From NCBI GenBank assembly GCA_026075535.2, contig AP026539.1:4402001-4466000 (forward strand): a DNA stretch of 64,000 bases. The letters are read 5' to 3'. This document shows, piece by piece, positions 23,071-33,090 of the stretch; the first letter of the stretch is position 1, and every line of letters begins with the position of its first letter. Under the pieces are notes generated by a model. The model saw nothing but the letters and a program-made list of their open reading frames with translations, did no database searches and had not been told where the DNA came from. The position numbers and the translations under genes are program-made. The DNA comes from Tricholoma matsutake. Taxonomy: Eukaryota; Basidiomycota; Agaricomycetes; Agaricales; Tricholomataceae.

Positions 23071-24225
23071 AGTCGAGGTCAGCCTGAAGAACTGTGAGCA
23101 ACTAGAAGAGACTGCAGGGAGAAAGAAACACACATGAGCCATCGTTGGAATGTGTAGATCCACCATCATCAGAACATGTATTGGACCCAGCACCATACAC
23201 CCCATTGCCATCAGCAGACTCAGATGCAGATTCAAAGTTGACAAGCTCCAACACTGGGTTGACATTTTCCCTGCGACAAAACCATGAGCTAATAATTAAG
23301 GATGTATGGTTTGTGCAACTCACTCATCCACAGCTTCAGGTGAGGTAGGGTAAGCTCTGTTCTTTCCCTTTGCTTTCACATGTTGAACTTCTGCAACAAT
23401 CCAAAGAACAGATAAGCATTAAGAACAAAGCAAGCAAGGGGGCAACAAAATTAGTGATATCAGGAAACTCTTCATCTTTGGTTAATGCTGAGTGGGCACA
23501 GATGGGTGTAGATGGACTAGGATACCAATCAGTGAATGTTGAGGGATTTGACAATGAAAGCAAATGCTGAAGGTGAATGATCCAGTTCATGCAAGTTGGT
23601 GGCAGCAGCCTTACTTGCACATGCCTTAACTATCCTGCAAAAGGTAGGAGACATTGAAAGAAGCCAAACACAGAACATACTTGGCCTGTGCAGCACTTTC
23701 ATTGTACGCCTTTGCTTTTGTGGTCTTAATGATGGCACACCTGGAAGCAAGATCAGTATTAGAAGGCAAATATTCACAAGGCATATCAGATACTTGGGAC
23801 CATCCAACTGAATAGCAGCACTATAGACTCGACTCAGCAAGGGGGGGAAAGACAAGCAGAAACACCTACTGTGCAGAGCCAAAGGCAATATGAGGAGACA
23901 AGGAAACAGCACTGCTCAATGCAGTGTCCAGAGTGTTCCTAGAAATGAAAATTTACAAAAAAAAAAATTGCACGAGCAGAAGGAAAAATGGACAGAATAG
24001 AAACAGGTGATAGAAGCTCAAACTCTTAGGTACTGGGAACAGGAGGAGACTTTTGAACTCACTTTTTTGACAGAGTCAGCTCCACTACCTCCCTGGAGCA
24101 AAATGATGGTGAGGACAGGAAGGGAGAATGGAGGTAACTTACACATCGGATGAGTCACTGACCATGACAGGCCACACCTTCCTTTTTGTAGTAGGACTCT
24201 TGCTGACACAGCCATTAACAAATGA
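23071..24225. other. Unassigned sequence with possible exon remnants
   Basis: Plus-strand open stretches (for example 23,145-23,348 and 23,370-23,570) are separated by GT...AG-like gaps and could be exons of a dead gene. No domain is recognisable. One poly(A)-like tract lies near 23,958. Confidence 0.35.
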
Positions 24226-24229
24226 AATA

Positions 24230-24620
24230 GAACACATCAATGCAACTCATGGGATGAGAGCTGCAGACAATTGGACTGTCATGAGGCTGTGGCACACCAT
24301 GAAAAAAGCAAATAAGAAACTGCAAAGTTGAACAGCAATCAATGCAATGCATGCTTTGAGGTCAAGGTCAACCCTGAGGACAGAAACACATAAGTCGTGT
24401 ATGAAAAGAGGAGCACAAGAAACATTTACTTCTCATGCTTTATAGGGGACAAGCACATCTTTTTTGATGGAGAACTTCAAGCATGCATAAGTACTCAGTT
24501 CCCACAAGTGACTCAAGGCAATATACATACCTCATAATTTTAGATGCAGTAGACATTTTAAGATTGGTCGACAAGGAAGGAAATGAAGGGCTATGAGCAA
24601 GATAGACTGGAGCAAATCAT
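24230..24620. repeat. Inverted dispersed repeat, copy 1 of 2 (~380 bp)
   Basis: The reverse complement of this stretch closely matches 31,525-31,890. Shared landmarks are AGACAATTGG, CATGAGGCTG, TCAAGGTCAACCCTGAGGAC and CTATGAGCAAGAT. Read from the strand that starts a small frame (MSTA...SKIMR, then GTATGT), it may contain the first exon and intron of a transposon gene. Confidence 0.7.
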
Positions 24621-25619
24621 TCAGCAATCGATCCTATATAATATCCCACTACACGATGGGTATGTTCAGGGAAATGAGGCACATAAGGGCACAAGGCCAG
24701 GGGAAAAAAAAAAGAAAAAAGAGAGAGACACTATCAATCATAGAAGGTTATCAAATGAGGAAACATCAAGCAAAAGATACCAAGAATTCACCATGGATAC
24801 ATTGCACCAGATGAAAATTCCATAACATTTGGTTCAGAGCTAGGCAACCAGGTGTTTATGATCCACCAACAGACATCAGAAGGGCATCCATGCAACAAAG
24901 TACAGTGGCAGAAAGTACTACTTTGTTCCAAAGAAACGTCAGGTAACTCAGGACATCAACAGGTAAACGTACACCACAGTGATATCAGGTTTACAAGTGT
25001 CTAACATGTGTAGAGTGAATTAATAGGCCAAAGAACAACATCAAGAAATCAGAGTGCAGTGCGGCACTGGAGAGCAGCAGGAGATTAATTAACCAATTAC
25101 AATGAAGAACTGCGAGGTCAGGGTGCCAGGTGCCCAGCACATAAATTGCAATGGACCAAGGGGCCAAGGACAGTAGACCAATCCACATCAATGATGTGGA
25201 GGGCAAGATGGCACCAATGAACAGCAGGAGATTAATTAACCAAACAGGATCATGCATTGACACAAAGTTGTGCCGATGCAGACATGTGCTAATTGCATTG
25301 TGGTCCCACATCACAAGACATTTGCAGTGGACAGAGCATAAGCCCACAGGTTCAGCCTGGCATACAATCTGCTTCAATTTGAGTCAGCTTTTCATCTGGA
25401 AAAAATATTGCAACCAGTCAGCTAGCATATTGGACAAAAACTATGATGCAGCAGGAGCAAGTAAGTTAGCAGGGTATTGAAATAAAAGATGGTGCTCACC
25501 AAAATTCACAGAGAATACGCTGGAGCAATGCATGTCAGAAACTCAAAACCCAGGGTGAGACACATGTCTAGCAACTTTATCTAGTAAGAACATGTGTTAT
25601 GGACAGTGAATGCTACACA

Positions 25620-26272
25620 CCACAACTCACATATTGAACTTGGATAGAATGACAATACCTACTTCAACAACCTCACCATCAAGAAAACAGAAAATCCAGA
25701 CACGTGGCACTTGGTAACCCTCCACAGTGACAACCAAGGTGAGGTGGAGGAGATTGTGTTTACCATACAGGGGGTCCTTGTGTATTGCACTGACAGGTTT
25801 TGGATCCCCAGGTTTTGAAAGTGCTATGGATGCAGCACAAGAAATCTATGAACAATTTGATTGTCAGTTTTCTGAAAAACAGGGATAGAAAACCACACCA
25901 TTCCACAAGGGTGTCAATCCTTGGGGTATACTTTGCAAAATGGTGAAGGGCAATGGGATTTGTACTTATCTGCATACAGGAGATAATCATGTACACTGCT
26001 TCACCACATACAAAGATGGAGCTGGTAACAAAAAGTCAGTGATGTTGAATTTAGTGAACTACCTCGTTCATCTCACCTGCTCATTAACGGATAGATTCCG
26101 AGCATGCAAACCACAGATCTTCTGGATAGATGACATAGTCCAAGCTCAGTTGTTGTTCATTGTGATCCCAGTTAAAGGAGGTTTCTGCAAAATGCTTGCC
26201 ATGTTAAGATCCTTGGCTTTGTTGGATGGAAGCTTTAGCAAGGTTTGCGCCCAAAGTTATAAAACTGTTTGA
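25620..26272 (+). pseudogene. Remnant of the unnamed repeated gene family, copy 2
   Basis: Pieces in order: NPDTWHLVTLHSDNQGEVEE then VFTIQGVLVYC (25,690-25,790), SPGFESAMDAAQEIYEQFDCQFS (25,805-25,880), then an open frame 25,940-26,272 with KGNGICTYLHTGDNHVHCF and FWIDDIVQAQLLFIVIPVKGG. The last part aligns by eye with FRIGDLVEIQVSFIVILLKEG of copy 1. Frame changes indicate introns or decay. Its function is unknown. Confidence 0.5.
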
Positions 26273-26722
26273 GCACCTTATGCTCCCACCCTGTCTGCAA
26301 CAAGATCACAAAAGTCAAAGAGCCAAGAGGCAGCCACGCACCAATATTGATGCTAAAACGCAGGATAGGGTATGATGATGTTGAGACCAAAGTGGACCAG
26401 AGAGGTGACAAACATGATAAGATGCAAATAGATAGCCAAACATTAACAGAGCAAGCAGAGGCATAGATCAAAGTACAGAATAACAGCAGCTGTCGAAGCT
26501 GAAGCCTTGGAAATAACATAAACTTCAGTTCGAGTGTCATGTTATGTTGTGACATGTCAGTGTTATGTGCCTCATGCCTTCTTACCAATTTTTTTCTTTA
26601 GTCTCATTTGTCGAAGATTGTCGCTTTGTGGTTCAAGCCCATTTTTACTACTGAATAAGCATAAATGTTGTTGGTTCATTCGTGCTCATGTTGAAAAGTA
26701 AGTTATTTTTTATTCACTATCA

Positions 26723-26912
26723 ACAGAGGTTATGCACGTGAGGATGGCAAGCCACAAAAGACAAACCCATTTATCAGCAAATGCTGCATTGATAGAGCAA
26801 ACAGCAAATCAAAAGGTTGAACAGAGGTTATGCACGTGAGGATGGCAAACAAAGCCACAAACACAGCCATTGGTCGGCAAATGCTGCATTGATAGAGCGA
26901 ACAGGAATTCTC
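26723..26912. repeat. 98-bp tandem duplication
   Basis: ACAGAGGTTATGCACGTGAG begins at 26,723 and again at 26,821. Both copies run through CAAATGCTGCATTGATAGAGC. No gene is evident at 26,273-26,720. Confidence 0.75.
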
Positions 26913-27149
26913 AAGTCACAGGATAATAACCTCATTCTCAATAATGAGAACTCGGCATTCATCAGCAGTTTGAACGAAATATGTGCTGTAAGTACTTGGA
27001 TTTCTCACATTTCAACTTACCAATTGTAAATTCTCTTCTCGACAAAAAAAATGCGAGCAAGAAACCCATAGATTCAGTACTAATTAGTAGTTGATTAGTA
27101 GCGCCACGTTCCTTCTGCCTTAACATCGCAATTATTGGTAATCATGAAT

Positions 27150-27965
27150 GCCTTCAAGGGTGCGAAATTTTTAAGCCCTGTAGATGGACTCCCATGAGTC
27201 CCATCGATCTCATCCGTTCTGACAGCTTGAATGCAGGAATTAATATAAGATCAGTAACTTTCAACAGCAGCAATAGCCCCGAATCGAAAAATTTGAACCG
27301 AATAACCATTACAAGCAATTTAACAATAGGCCCCTCGTGAAAAATTACACATGTATACCCTTTTCCAGTCATCTGAAGCTACGCGATAGATCCGGCAGCA
27401 TAATATAGGTCTAAAAGCCTCCCTCTGGAGATGAAAAACCCAACACCCGCAATATGTGTAATTTTTTGGAAGGGGGCTATAACTTTGAATTTAGTTGTAG
27501 ACCAACAATACCCACAGCTAAGTTGACATCGAGAATGAACAAGACCAGACAAGAGGACCGCACTCAGGCTTACCTGGCCCATGATGTCGACTTTGATCAA
27601 TTTGTAGCCTTTACCTTAGCCTACTCCGATCTTTGAAGTGATCATATGAGCATTCTAGTGGCGTTGAGCTGCCAAGGTTATACATATAGACTCCACTGAC
27701 AGATTTTTCATCCATTCTGACACCCCAAATGCAGCACTCAGTAATTCATCTAAGTACAAGTGGTGATAGCGCACCGAAATAGAGAAATGGTTGAACCAGA
27801 TGACCATTTTGAAGCAACCAATAATACCCACACTCCTGTTGACGTCGAGAATGAACAAAACTGGACAGGAGGACCAACCCACAGCTTGGACTTGGATCAA
27901 TTTGATGTTCTTTCCTTAATAATTGAACATCGGGGAGCACAAGTTTCCAGCTTCCCTGAAACATG
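27150..27965. repeat. Two diverged direct repeats of ~300-480 bp
   Basis: Blocks CCATTCTGACA, AACCAATAATACCCACA, GTTGACGTCGAGAATGAACAA and CTTGGATCAATTTG at 27,690-27,910 correspond in order to similar blocks at 27,210-27,605. The second copy has a 68-codon plus frame (27,760-27,966) with a corresponding, frame-broken counterpart in the first. The product is unknown. From 27,966 to 28,600 the sequence is CpG-normal with no gene I can support. Confidence 0.55.
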
Positions 27966-28600
27966 AAGTGAGAAGAATTATTGTCAATAATGGTTTCCGA
28001 GTTGGTGTCCCAAAACCATTGTTTTTGAGTTTTGGATAATTACTTATTCGGCGACTGTGAACAATTCGATGTGAAACTAATGGTATGCCACAGACTACTT
28101 ACACTAGGCTTCAACAAGCACAGGTGACTAGGATATGTTAACAATTCGTTACGGGTCTCCTAAGAATTCAGCACTGGTTCTGGAATAACATATTACATTA
28201 TTTTGGCTCCGCGTTGTGTTCAAAATCTGAGGTGTCGACTTGGCATAAAAGCTGACCCATCTTCGAAGTTTCTCCTACTCACCAGTTACTCCAGTGTTCC
28301 GAGTCTTTTACACCTGAAATCTCCTTTAGGTAAAGGGGAATCATGCATGCCCTGTTTTGACAGTGCATGAAATGTGCTTGTGGTGACAAGACAGCCTTCG
28401 ATGCAAAGACGAAGGGTTAACGTTACTGGGTTATGAGAATGTAATTTTCAGAGATGATGCCAATCTCGGTGGATCAGGGACTTTCTCAAGCAGATGATTG
28501 CCAACTCCTGAGAGTTGAGGTGAAATTGAACGCGTGAAACCCTAGTTTGAATTTCCCTATCGCAGGAAATATTCGTCATCGTATTATTAGCAAAATCTGT

Positions 28601-28795
28601 ATAAAAGGGTGAGTGGTGAGCCAAGCACTCCAGAACACATCCTAACAACTCTTCAGAAAAAGTTCATAAAAGGGTAAGTGGTGAGCCAAGCACTCCAGAA
28701 CACATCCTAACAACTCTTCAGAAAAAGTTCATCAAAGGGTAAGTGGTGAGCCAAGCACTCCAGAACACATCCTAACAACTCTTCAGAAAAAGTTC
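28601..28795 (+). promoter_or_regulatory. Three tandem 65-bp core-promoter units
   Basis: Three direct repeats of exactly 65 bp begin at 28,601, 28,666 and 28,731 and end just before the start codon at 28,801. Each runs ATAAAAGGGTRAGTGGTGAGCC... to CTCTTCAGAAAAAGTTC. The first carries a TATA box (TATAAAAG, 28,600-28,607), the second CATAAAAG, the third the mutated ATCAAAGG. The units are almost identical, so the duplication is recent. The effect would be stacked TATA/start sites or a longer 5' UTR. Confidence 0.75.
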
Positions 28796-28800
28796 ATACT

Positions 28801-29247
28801 ATGACCTCCTTCATCGCCAACTGCCCCGCTGACGCTACCTACATCGTCTTTGGCGAACCCTGTTGGGAAGCCAGTCCTAGCACCTGGACCGACCTCCCAG
28901 GAGCGAAGATTGATCTCAGTGTCGGGCAAGGCACCACCTCCTATGGAGCCGTATTCGTCGCCACTTTCAGCGCCAAGGCTCTCGCTGAGGCAACCCCTGA
29001 CAACAGTGTTGTTAGTGCCACCGTCTTCTTTGGTGGTCAGCAAGCCGAGCCCTCCAGCACCAATCATCGCTTTGCCACCTGTCATGGCAATCCCGAGTGG
29101 TCCTCTCACACCTTAATTTGTACTTTTCGCTTCGATCCCAGATTTAACGTCAGAGACGTTAGTGTGCAGGTCAAGATCTTAGCCAGTTCAGGTGTTAAGG
29201 CCGGCATCCAAAACTGGGTGCTCAAGGTCGAGTGCTTCAATCTCTAA
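28801..29247 (+). CDS. Intact small hypothetical protein (148 aa), passenger gene in the nest
   Basis: Uninterrupted frame from ATG 28,801 to TAA 29,245-29,247 with no intron. The protein has no signal peptide or membrane segment. It is rich in Ser, Thr, Val and Ala with alternating hydrophobic residues that suggest a beta fold. It carries four or five Cys and several Trp (CWEASPSTWTDLPG, CHGNPEWSSHTLICTFRF, then IQNWVLKVECFNL at the end). Base composition is CpG-normal, unlike the surrounding repeats, and codon positions 3 are C-rich, both signs of a maintained gene. I do not recognise the family; small soluble beta-sheet proteins such as fungal lectins are one possibility without direct evidence. 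It lies wholly inside the 30-kb block inserted in a Gypsy gag gene. Confidence 0.7.
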   Translation: MTSFIANCPADATYIVFGEPCWEASPSTWTDLPGAKIDLSVGQGTTSYGAVFVATFSAKALAEATPDNSVVSATVFFGGQQAEPSSTNHRFATCHGNPEWSSHTLICTFRFDPRFNVRDVSVQVKILASSGVKAGIQNWVLKVECFNL

Positions 29248-29249
29248 TT

Positions 29250-29640
29250 CTAGCCTTCAGGTGTGTGTAGATTTCGCTGTCCGTACTTGGAACTCAAGTT
29301 GACAAACGCAAATATCCTCTTTTCCAAATCAGCTATCAAGTTTACCAGATGACCGTTTCGATTGTATTGATCATAGGACTCATGCCTGTACAAATATCGC
29401 TTAACATGATGATGATATGCTTCATTATACGTCAGCGTTGAAGTACTTGATGGGCACGTCGTCAGTCGACTTGGCATGCATTGAGGATGAAACCCAACTG
29501 AGAAACTTATTTACCATCGACAGGGATGCCGGGGATGCTGACGTCAGGTCATTGACATCTGCAGTGTCTACAGTCTTGACCGTTGCGCTTCCTGACAGGC
29601 TCTGACAGCGAGGTTCTGAGCTCTCAGTATTGAGAATGAG
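29250..29640 (-). pseudogene. Unidentified minus-strand gene fragment
   Basis: On the minus strand KSTDDVPIKYFNADV is followed, after a one-base frame break, by YNEAYHHHVKRYLYRHESYD and LVNLIADLEKRIFAFVNLSS, ending HTPEG with a stop at 29,250. It reads as a true coding remnant, but I cannot name the family. It converges on the passenger gene with only 2 bp between their stop codons. 29,641-30,250 shows no gene I can support. Confidence 0.45.
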
Positions 29641-30256
29641 GGGAGACTCCCTCTAACTCGATCCTATCAAGAAGACACCAAAGAGCTCTTCGCAGTCAAA
29701 GACATCAGGATTGAGATTTATTTGCTTGTTGACTATTAATAGGATAGAAGACCCAACTGACGTTAAGACTCCGCTTCAATATGAATGTTGTCTGTTGTTC
29801 CACGTTGACAAGTGTTCAACTCCAGATGCCGCCTTCCTCGCTCAACGTATGTCTGCGTTGGCATGCAGTAAATTTCACCACTGTCTGCTTCCCTAAAATG
29901 TGCTAGATGCTTTGCTCATCATAATGAAGGACTCTCTTGGCAGCCATTTGCTGGATTGTGTCTTGAATCATCATGGCTGTGTTACTTCATCAGGATGTTT
30001 GACAACAAATGACCAACAAAACATGTTCGGGATTCTATCCTAGTGATGCCGCTGCCTGGTGCCTCCATTATCTTCCCTTCTATCCAGTCAATATATTTGT
30101 GCTAATGAGTTTCTCAATGATATCACCTAGTTGGAAGTATGGTCAAGGCTGTAGGCATTTGAAGAGGTTTGACGTGAGGTGGCAAGTAATAAGCTACTGA
30201 CAATAGTATTCATCTATTTCTAATCATAGCGCGTCTGTTTTTTTGTCATTTTTCCT

Positions 30257-31435
30257 ATGTCGCACCGCATATCTATCTCAGCCCTAACTCATGTGGATTC
30301 ACCAGTTCCTTGCCGTGATACTAGTGAATCATCAGGACTTGTAGATGCTCGGCCTTGCCTGCTCAGTCTTGTAGCAGCGCTTGAAAAACAAGGACCGATT
30401 GATGTTCCTACACATGTTGTGGGGTGGCTGTTGGATGCAGCTGCTTATTTTCAGGAGCTGGATTCTCCAGTGACTTTGGACCACCCACTACAGACCCCCT
30501 TGAATTCAATGCACATTCCTCATGCCCATTTGTTGACATCTCCACCTTCTCGAGTTATCTTGCAATCTAGCTCTCACCAGAGTTCTCTGCCGTGGCCATT
30601 GTCAATACCTCAGTCTTGTTCTGCTTCTCAGATGCTTTCTTCACCAAGTCCTCATCGAGTCATTCATCATTCCAGTTACCGCTGTTCTCGTCAATCGAGA
30701 AAGATGTTGTATTAAATCATCAGACGACATTGTCTACCCTCTATATGTATGATGATGTTTGTGCTCTTGTGGAATATCCTCAAATGAGTGCTGAGGCTAC
30801 AAGTCCCATTGGGCATCTTTTCTGAAGAGATCCTCTTGACTGGCAGAACCCTACACACAGCTTTGCCTACTCACTTGGTAGCCCATCAGGTCAGACACAT
30901 AAAGGGAAGCATGTGTATTGTAAGCTGCTTGTTGGCCATAATGGCATTCTAGTGCCATGTATTGAGAGCCATTATATATGTATGTGTTGTCTTACTGCTG
31001 GTTTTGACGGTCCATGTTCTGTACTGAAGAAATATTTTAGGTCAAGGAAGCAAAGTTTGTCCAAAGGCAGATCTCAAAGAGATGGGACAAGAACATGTAG
31101 CTGCTACTCAACAAGGTGTTCAGTGCTGGCTTCTTCATGATTGGGAAACTGCCATCAACATAGCCTTGCCAACCTGCAACATATTCCAGAAAACTGCAGC
31201 TCTAATTTTGGCACTGCGAAACACTGGATGTCATGCCCTGGAATGTGAGCCTATGCATCTCACAGAAGGGGAGTGCAAATGTCAAAACTTGCTTTTGGCA
31301 GAACAAGAGAAATTTTGTCAAGGATACCAGCCACACCAGAAATGGTGTGAAGGCCGATTATCACTTGAGTTCAATGATCAAGCTAAACCTTATATAATGT
31401 ATGGTATTTTAGTATCTCACTCTGCAATCATCTAA
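30257..31435 (+). pseudogene. Unnamed repeat-associated gene, fragmented
   Basis: The plus-strand block 30,257-30,715 starts MSHRISISALTHVDSPVPC and is Ser/Pro-rich. A second stretch, 30,745-31,010, reads YDDVCALVEYPQMSAEA, then IGHLF, NPTHSFAYSLGSPSGQTHKG and VYCKLLVGHNGILVPCIESH. A third, 31,082-31,435, reads LPTCNIFQKTAALILALRNTGC, then CKCQNLL and KWCEGRLSLEFNDQAKPYI. Frame changes at 30,715, 30,823 and 31,010 may be introns or decay. The arrangement (Ser/Pro-rich N-terminus, YSLG-G block, Cys-containing C-terminus) resembles repeat-associated hypothetical proteins of Agaricomycetes, which have no known function. Confidence 0.45.
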
Positions 31436-31524
31436 TTTAAATCCTTCATCCAGTTGCGAACACTATTCAAGGAGTGGCAATAGAGATCATTATATCAGCT
31501 TTCTCGATGACTCATATGATCTTG

Positions 31525-31890
31525 ATTACATTTTGCTCCAGTCCATCTTGCTCATAGCCCTTCATCTCCTTCCTCGTCAACCAATCTTAAAATGTCTACT
31601 GCACGTGCATCTAAAATTATGAGGTATGTATACTGCCTTGAGTCACTTGTGGGAGCTGAGTAGTTATGCGTGCTTGAAGTTCTCCATCGAAAAAGATGTG
31701 CTTGTCCCATATAAAGTGTGAGAAGTAAGTGTTTCTTGTGCTCTTCTTTTTGTACATGACTTATGTGTCTCTGTCCTCAGGGTTGACCTTGACCTCAAAG
31801 CATGTGTTGCATTGATTGCTGTTCAACTTTGCAGTTTCTTATTTGCTTTTTTCATGGTGTCCTGCAGCCTCATGACAGACCAATTGTCTG
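31525..31890. repeat. Inverted dispersed repeat, copy 2 of 2
   Basis: Matches the reverse complement of 24,230-24,620 over about 370 bp. The plus strand carries ATG 31,596 (MSTARASKIMR) directly followed by a GTATGT donor-like site, and a CCTCAG acceptor-like site near 31,780. The right edge meets the Helitron tail near 31,890. Confidence 0.7.
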
Positions 31891-32026
31891 TGGCTCTTGC
31901 CCCATATCCCATGTCCAGTGGACATCCCATCATGGTACCACACAGAACCTGTTTCTGTGATGAAGCATGAGGTGAAGTGATCTTCCATATGATACATCAC
32001 CCCTCTTAGCTTGTTTGTATTTTGCC
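31839..32026 (-). pseudogene. Helitron C-terminal tail, displaced part
   Basis: The minus strand reads RQNTNKLRGVMYHMEDHFTS then SVWYHDGMSTGHGIWG, the end of the peptidase-like extension of basidiomycete Helitrons. The part that should precede it ends at 2,665 with VDGQN. The shared GGCAAAAT (TSD, minus strand) joins them in frame as VDGQ-N-TNKLRG. Yet it lies 29 kb to the right instead of immediately left of 2,665. See the finding on circular permutation. Confidence 0.72.
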
Positions 32027-32272
32027 TAGTGTTGCCAACGGCGCGGCTCGGAGCCGCGAGCCATTGAGCCGAGCTGCTATTTTGGGCCAGCTGCACTGAT
32101 AAATCAGCTCGCAGCTCAAAGCTGCCCAGAGCTGATCAAGCCATGCTCTAAGTTGTCTAAAGTTCAGAGGTGCTAGATGACTTTAAACCTTCTGAAAATA
32201 TCATAGAACACTCTGTAGAAGTCCCTGCTGCTAATTTGAATGCATATTTTCAAACCCTATTCCCCACTGCCA
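32027..32272. mobile_element. Non-autonomous hAT-like element E, left part
   Basis: Begins TAGTGTTGCCAACGGCGCGG, directly after ATTTTGCC (32,019-32,026), with a GC-rich subterminal inverted repeat (GCGGCTCGGAGCCGCG). A coding-looking stretch follows (DDFKPSENIIEHSVEVPAAN, 32,175-32,260). It ends without an inverted terminus at about 32,272, where gag resumes; only TGA is shared by the two junctions. It pairs with 2,155-2,664. Confidence 0.6.
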
Positions 32273-33073
32273 TCTCGTGAGCCAGGGGACTGTACTAGAA
32301 CTGTGAAGTTCTTACAAGAAGTGAAACTCTATTTGAGAGTGAACCATGGAATCTATGACACCGACGAGAAGAAGATCATCTTTGCGTTGTCCTTCATGAA
32401 CGGAGGAACTGCTGTGCCCTGGGCACAGACTTGGGCAGAGAAGGAAGACTCAGGAACCTGGTCAACCTTTGAATCGATGCTCAAAACAGCGTTCACGCCG
32501 ATCCATGAAGCTGGCAGAGCCAGGACAGAGATGAAGACATTGAAGCAGGGACAGGACCTGGAGGACTACATAGTGCAGTTCCAAATCCTGCAAGAGAAGG
32601 CGGGAATCAACGATGACACTGCCCTCATCGAACTCTTCATGGATGGGCTGAACCCCAAGCTCCTTGAAAGAGTTTTTAATATGGAAACAATCCCGACAAC
32701 CTTGGAAGGAATGATCAACACTGCCTCCAAGTACGATGGACAGTGGAGGAGAGCAAAAGCCATAACAGGAAGGCTGCAGGAGGCTTTGACGAAGAAGCTA
32801 CCAAGCTCTAAAGCAAAAGAGACCCCACTCGAGATCAACCGACTCTCTTATCAGGAGAGGATTGAACACATGAAGAAAGGGTTGTGCTTTGTGTGCCACC
32901 AGCCTGGACACAGAGCGACCGAACACAAGAAAGGGGAAAAGAGGACCGGGGACCGGCCATCCCCAAAGAATAAAGGCAAGGAAACCTACTTGAAGATCCG
33001 AGCGATCATAGGAGAACTTGATGAAGAAGAAAGGAAGGGAGCTCTCGCTGCCATTGAGGATGAGGGTTTTTAA
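32273..33073 (+). pseudogene. Main Gypsy element: gag, remainder
   Basis: Capsid-nucleocapsid polyprotein that packages the retroelement RNA. It resumes at about 32,273 (PGDCTRTVKFLQEVKLYLRV) and stays open to TAA 33,071-33,073. The capsid-like retrotrans_gag region spans about 32,330-32,740 (ALSFMNGGTAVPWAQTW; LEDYIVQFQILQEKAG). A nucleocapsid knuckle reads CFVCHQPGHRATEH, in which the last cysteine of the usual CX2CX4HX4C is a histidine. A charged tail follows (LDEEERKGALAAIEDE). The first 35 codons lie at 2,050-2,154. Confidence 0.88.
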
Positions 33074-33090
33074 AGAGGTGGCCTGCCTCG

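Noticed and set aside
28801..29247. Naming the passenger protein as a lectin or toxin
   Set aside because: A beta-rich look and small size are not enough; no signature residues of a known lectin or toxin family were seen.
2155..32272. A giant Starship-like mobile element carrying cargo
   Set aside because: No tyrosine recombinase (DUF3435) captain gene is visible, and the block's edges are internal to a hAT element rather than element termini.
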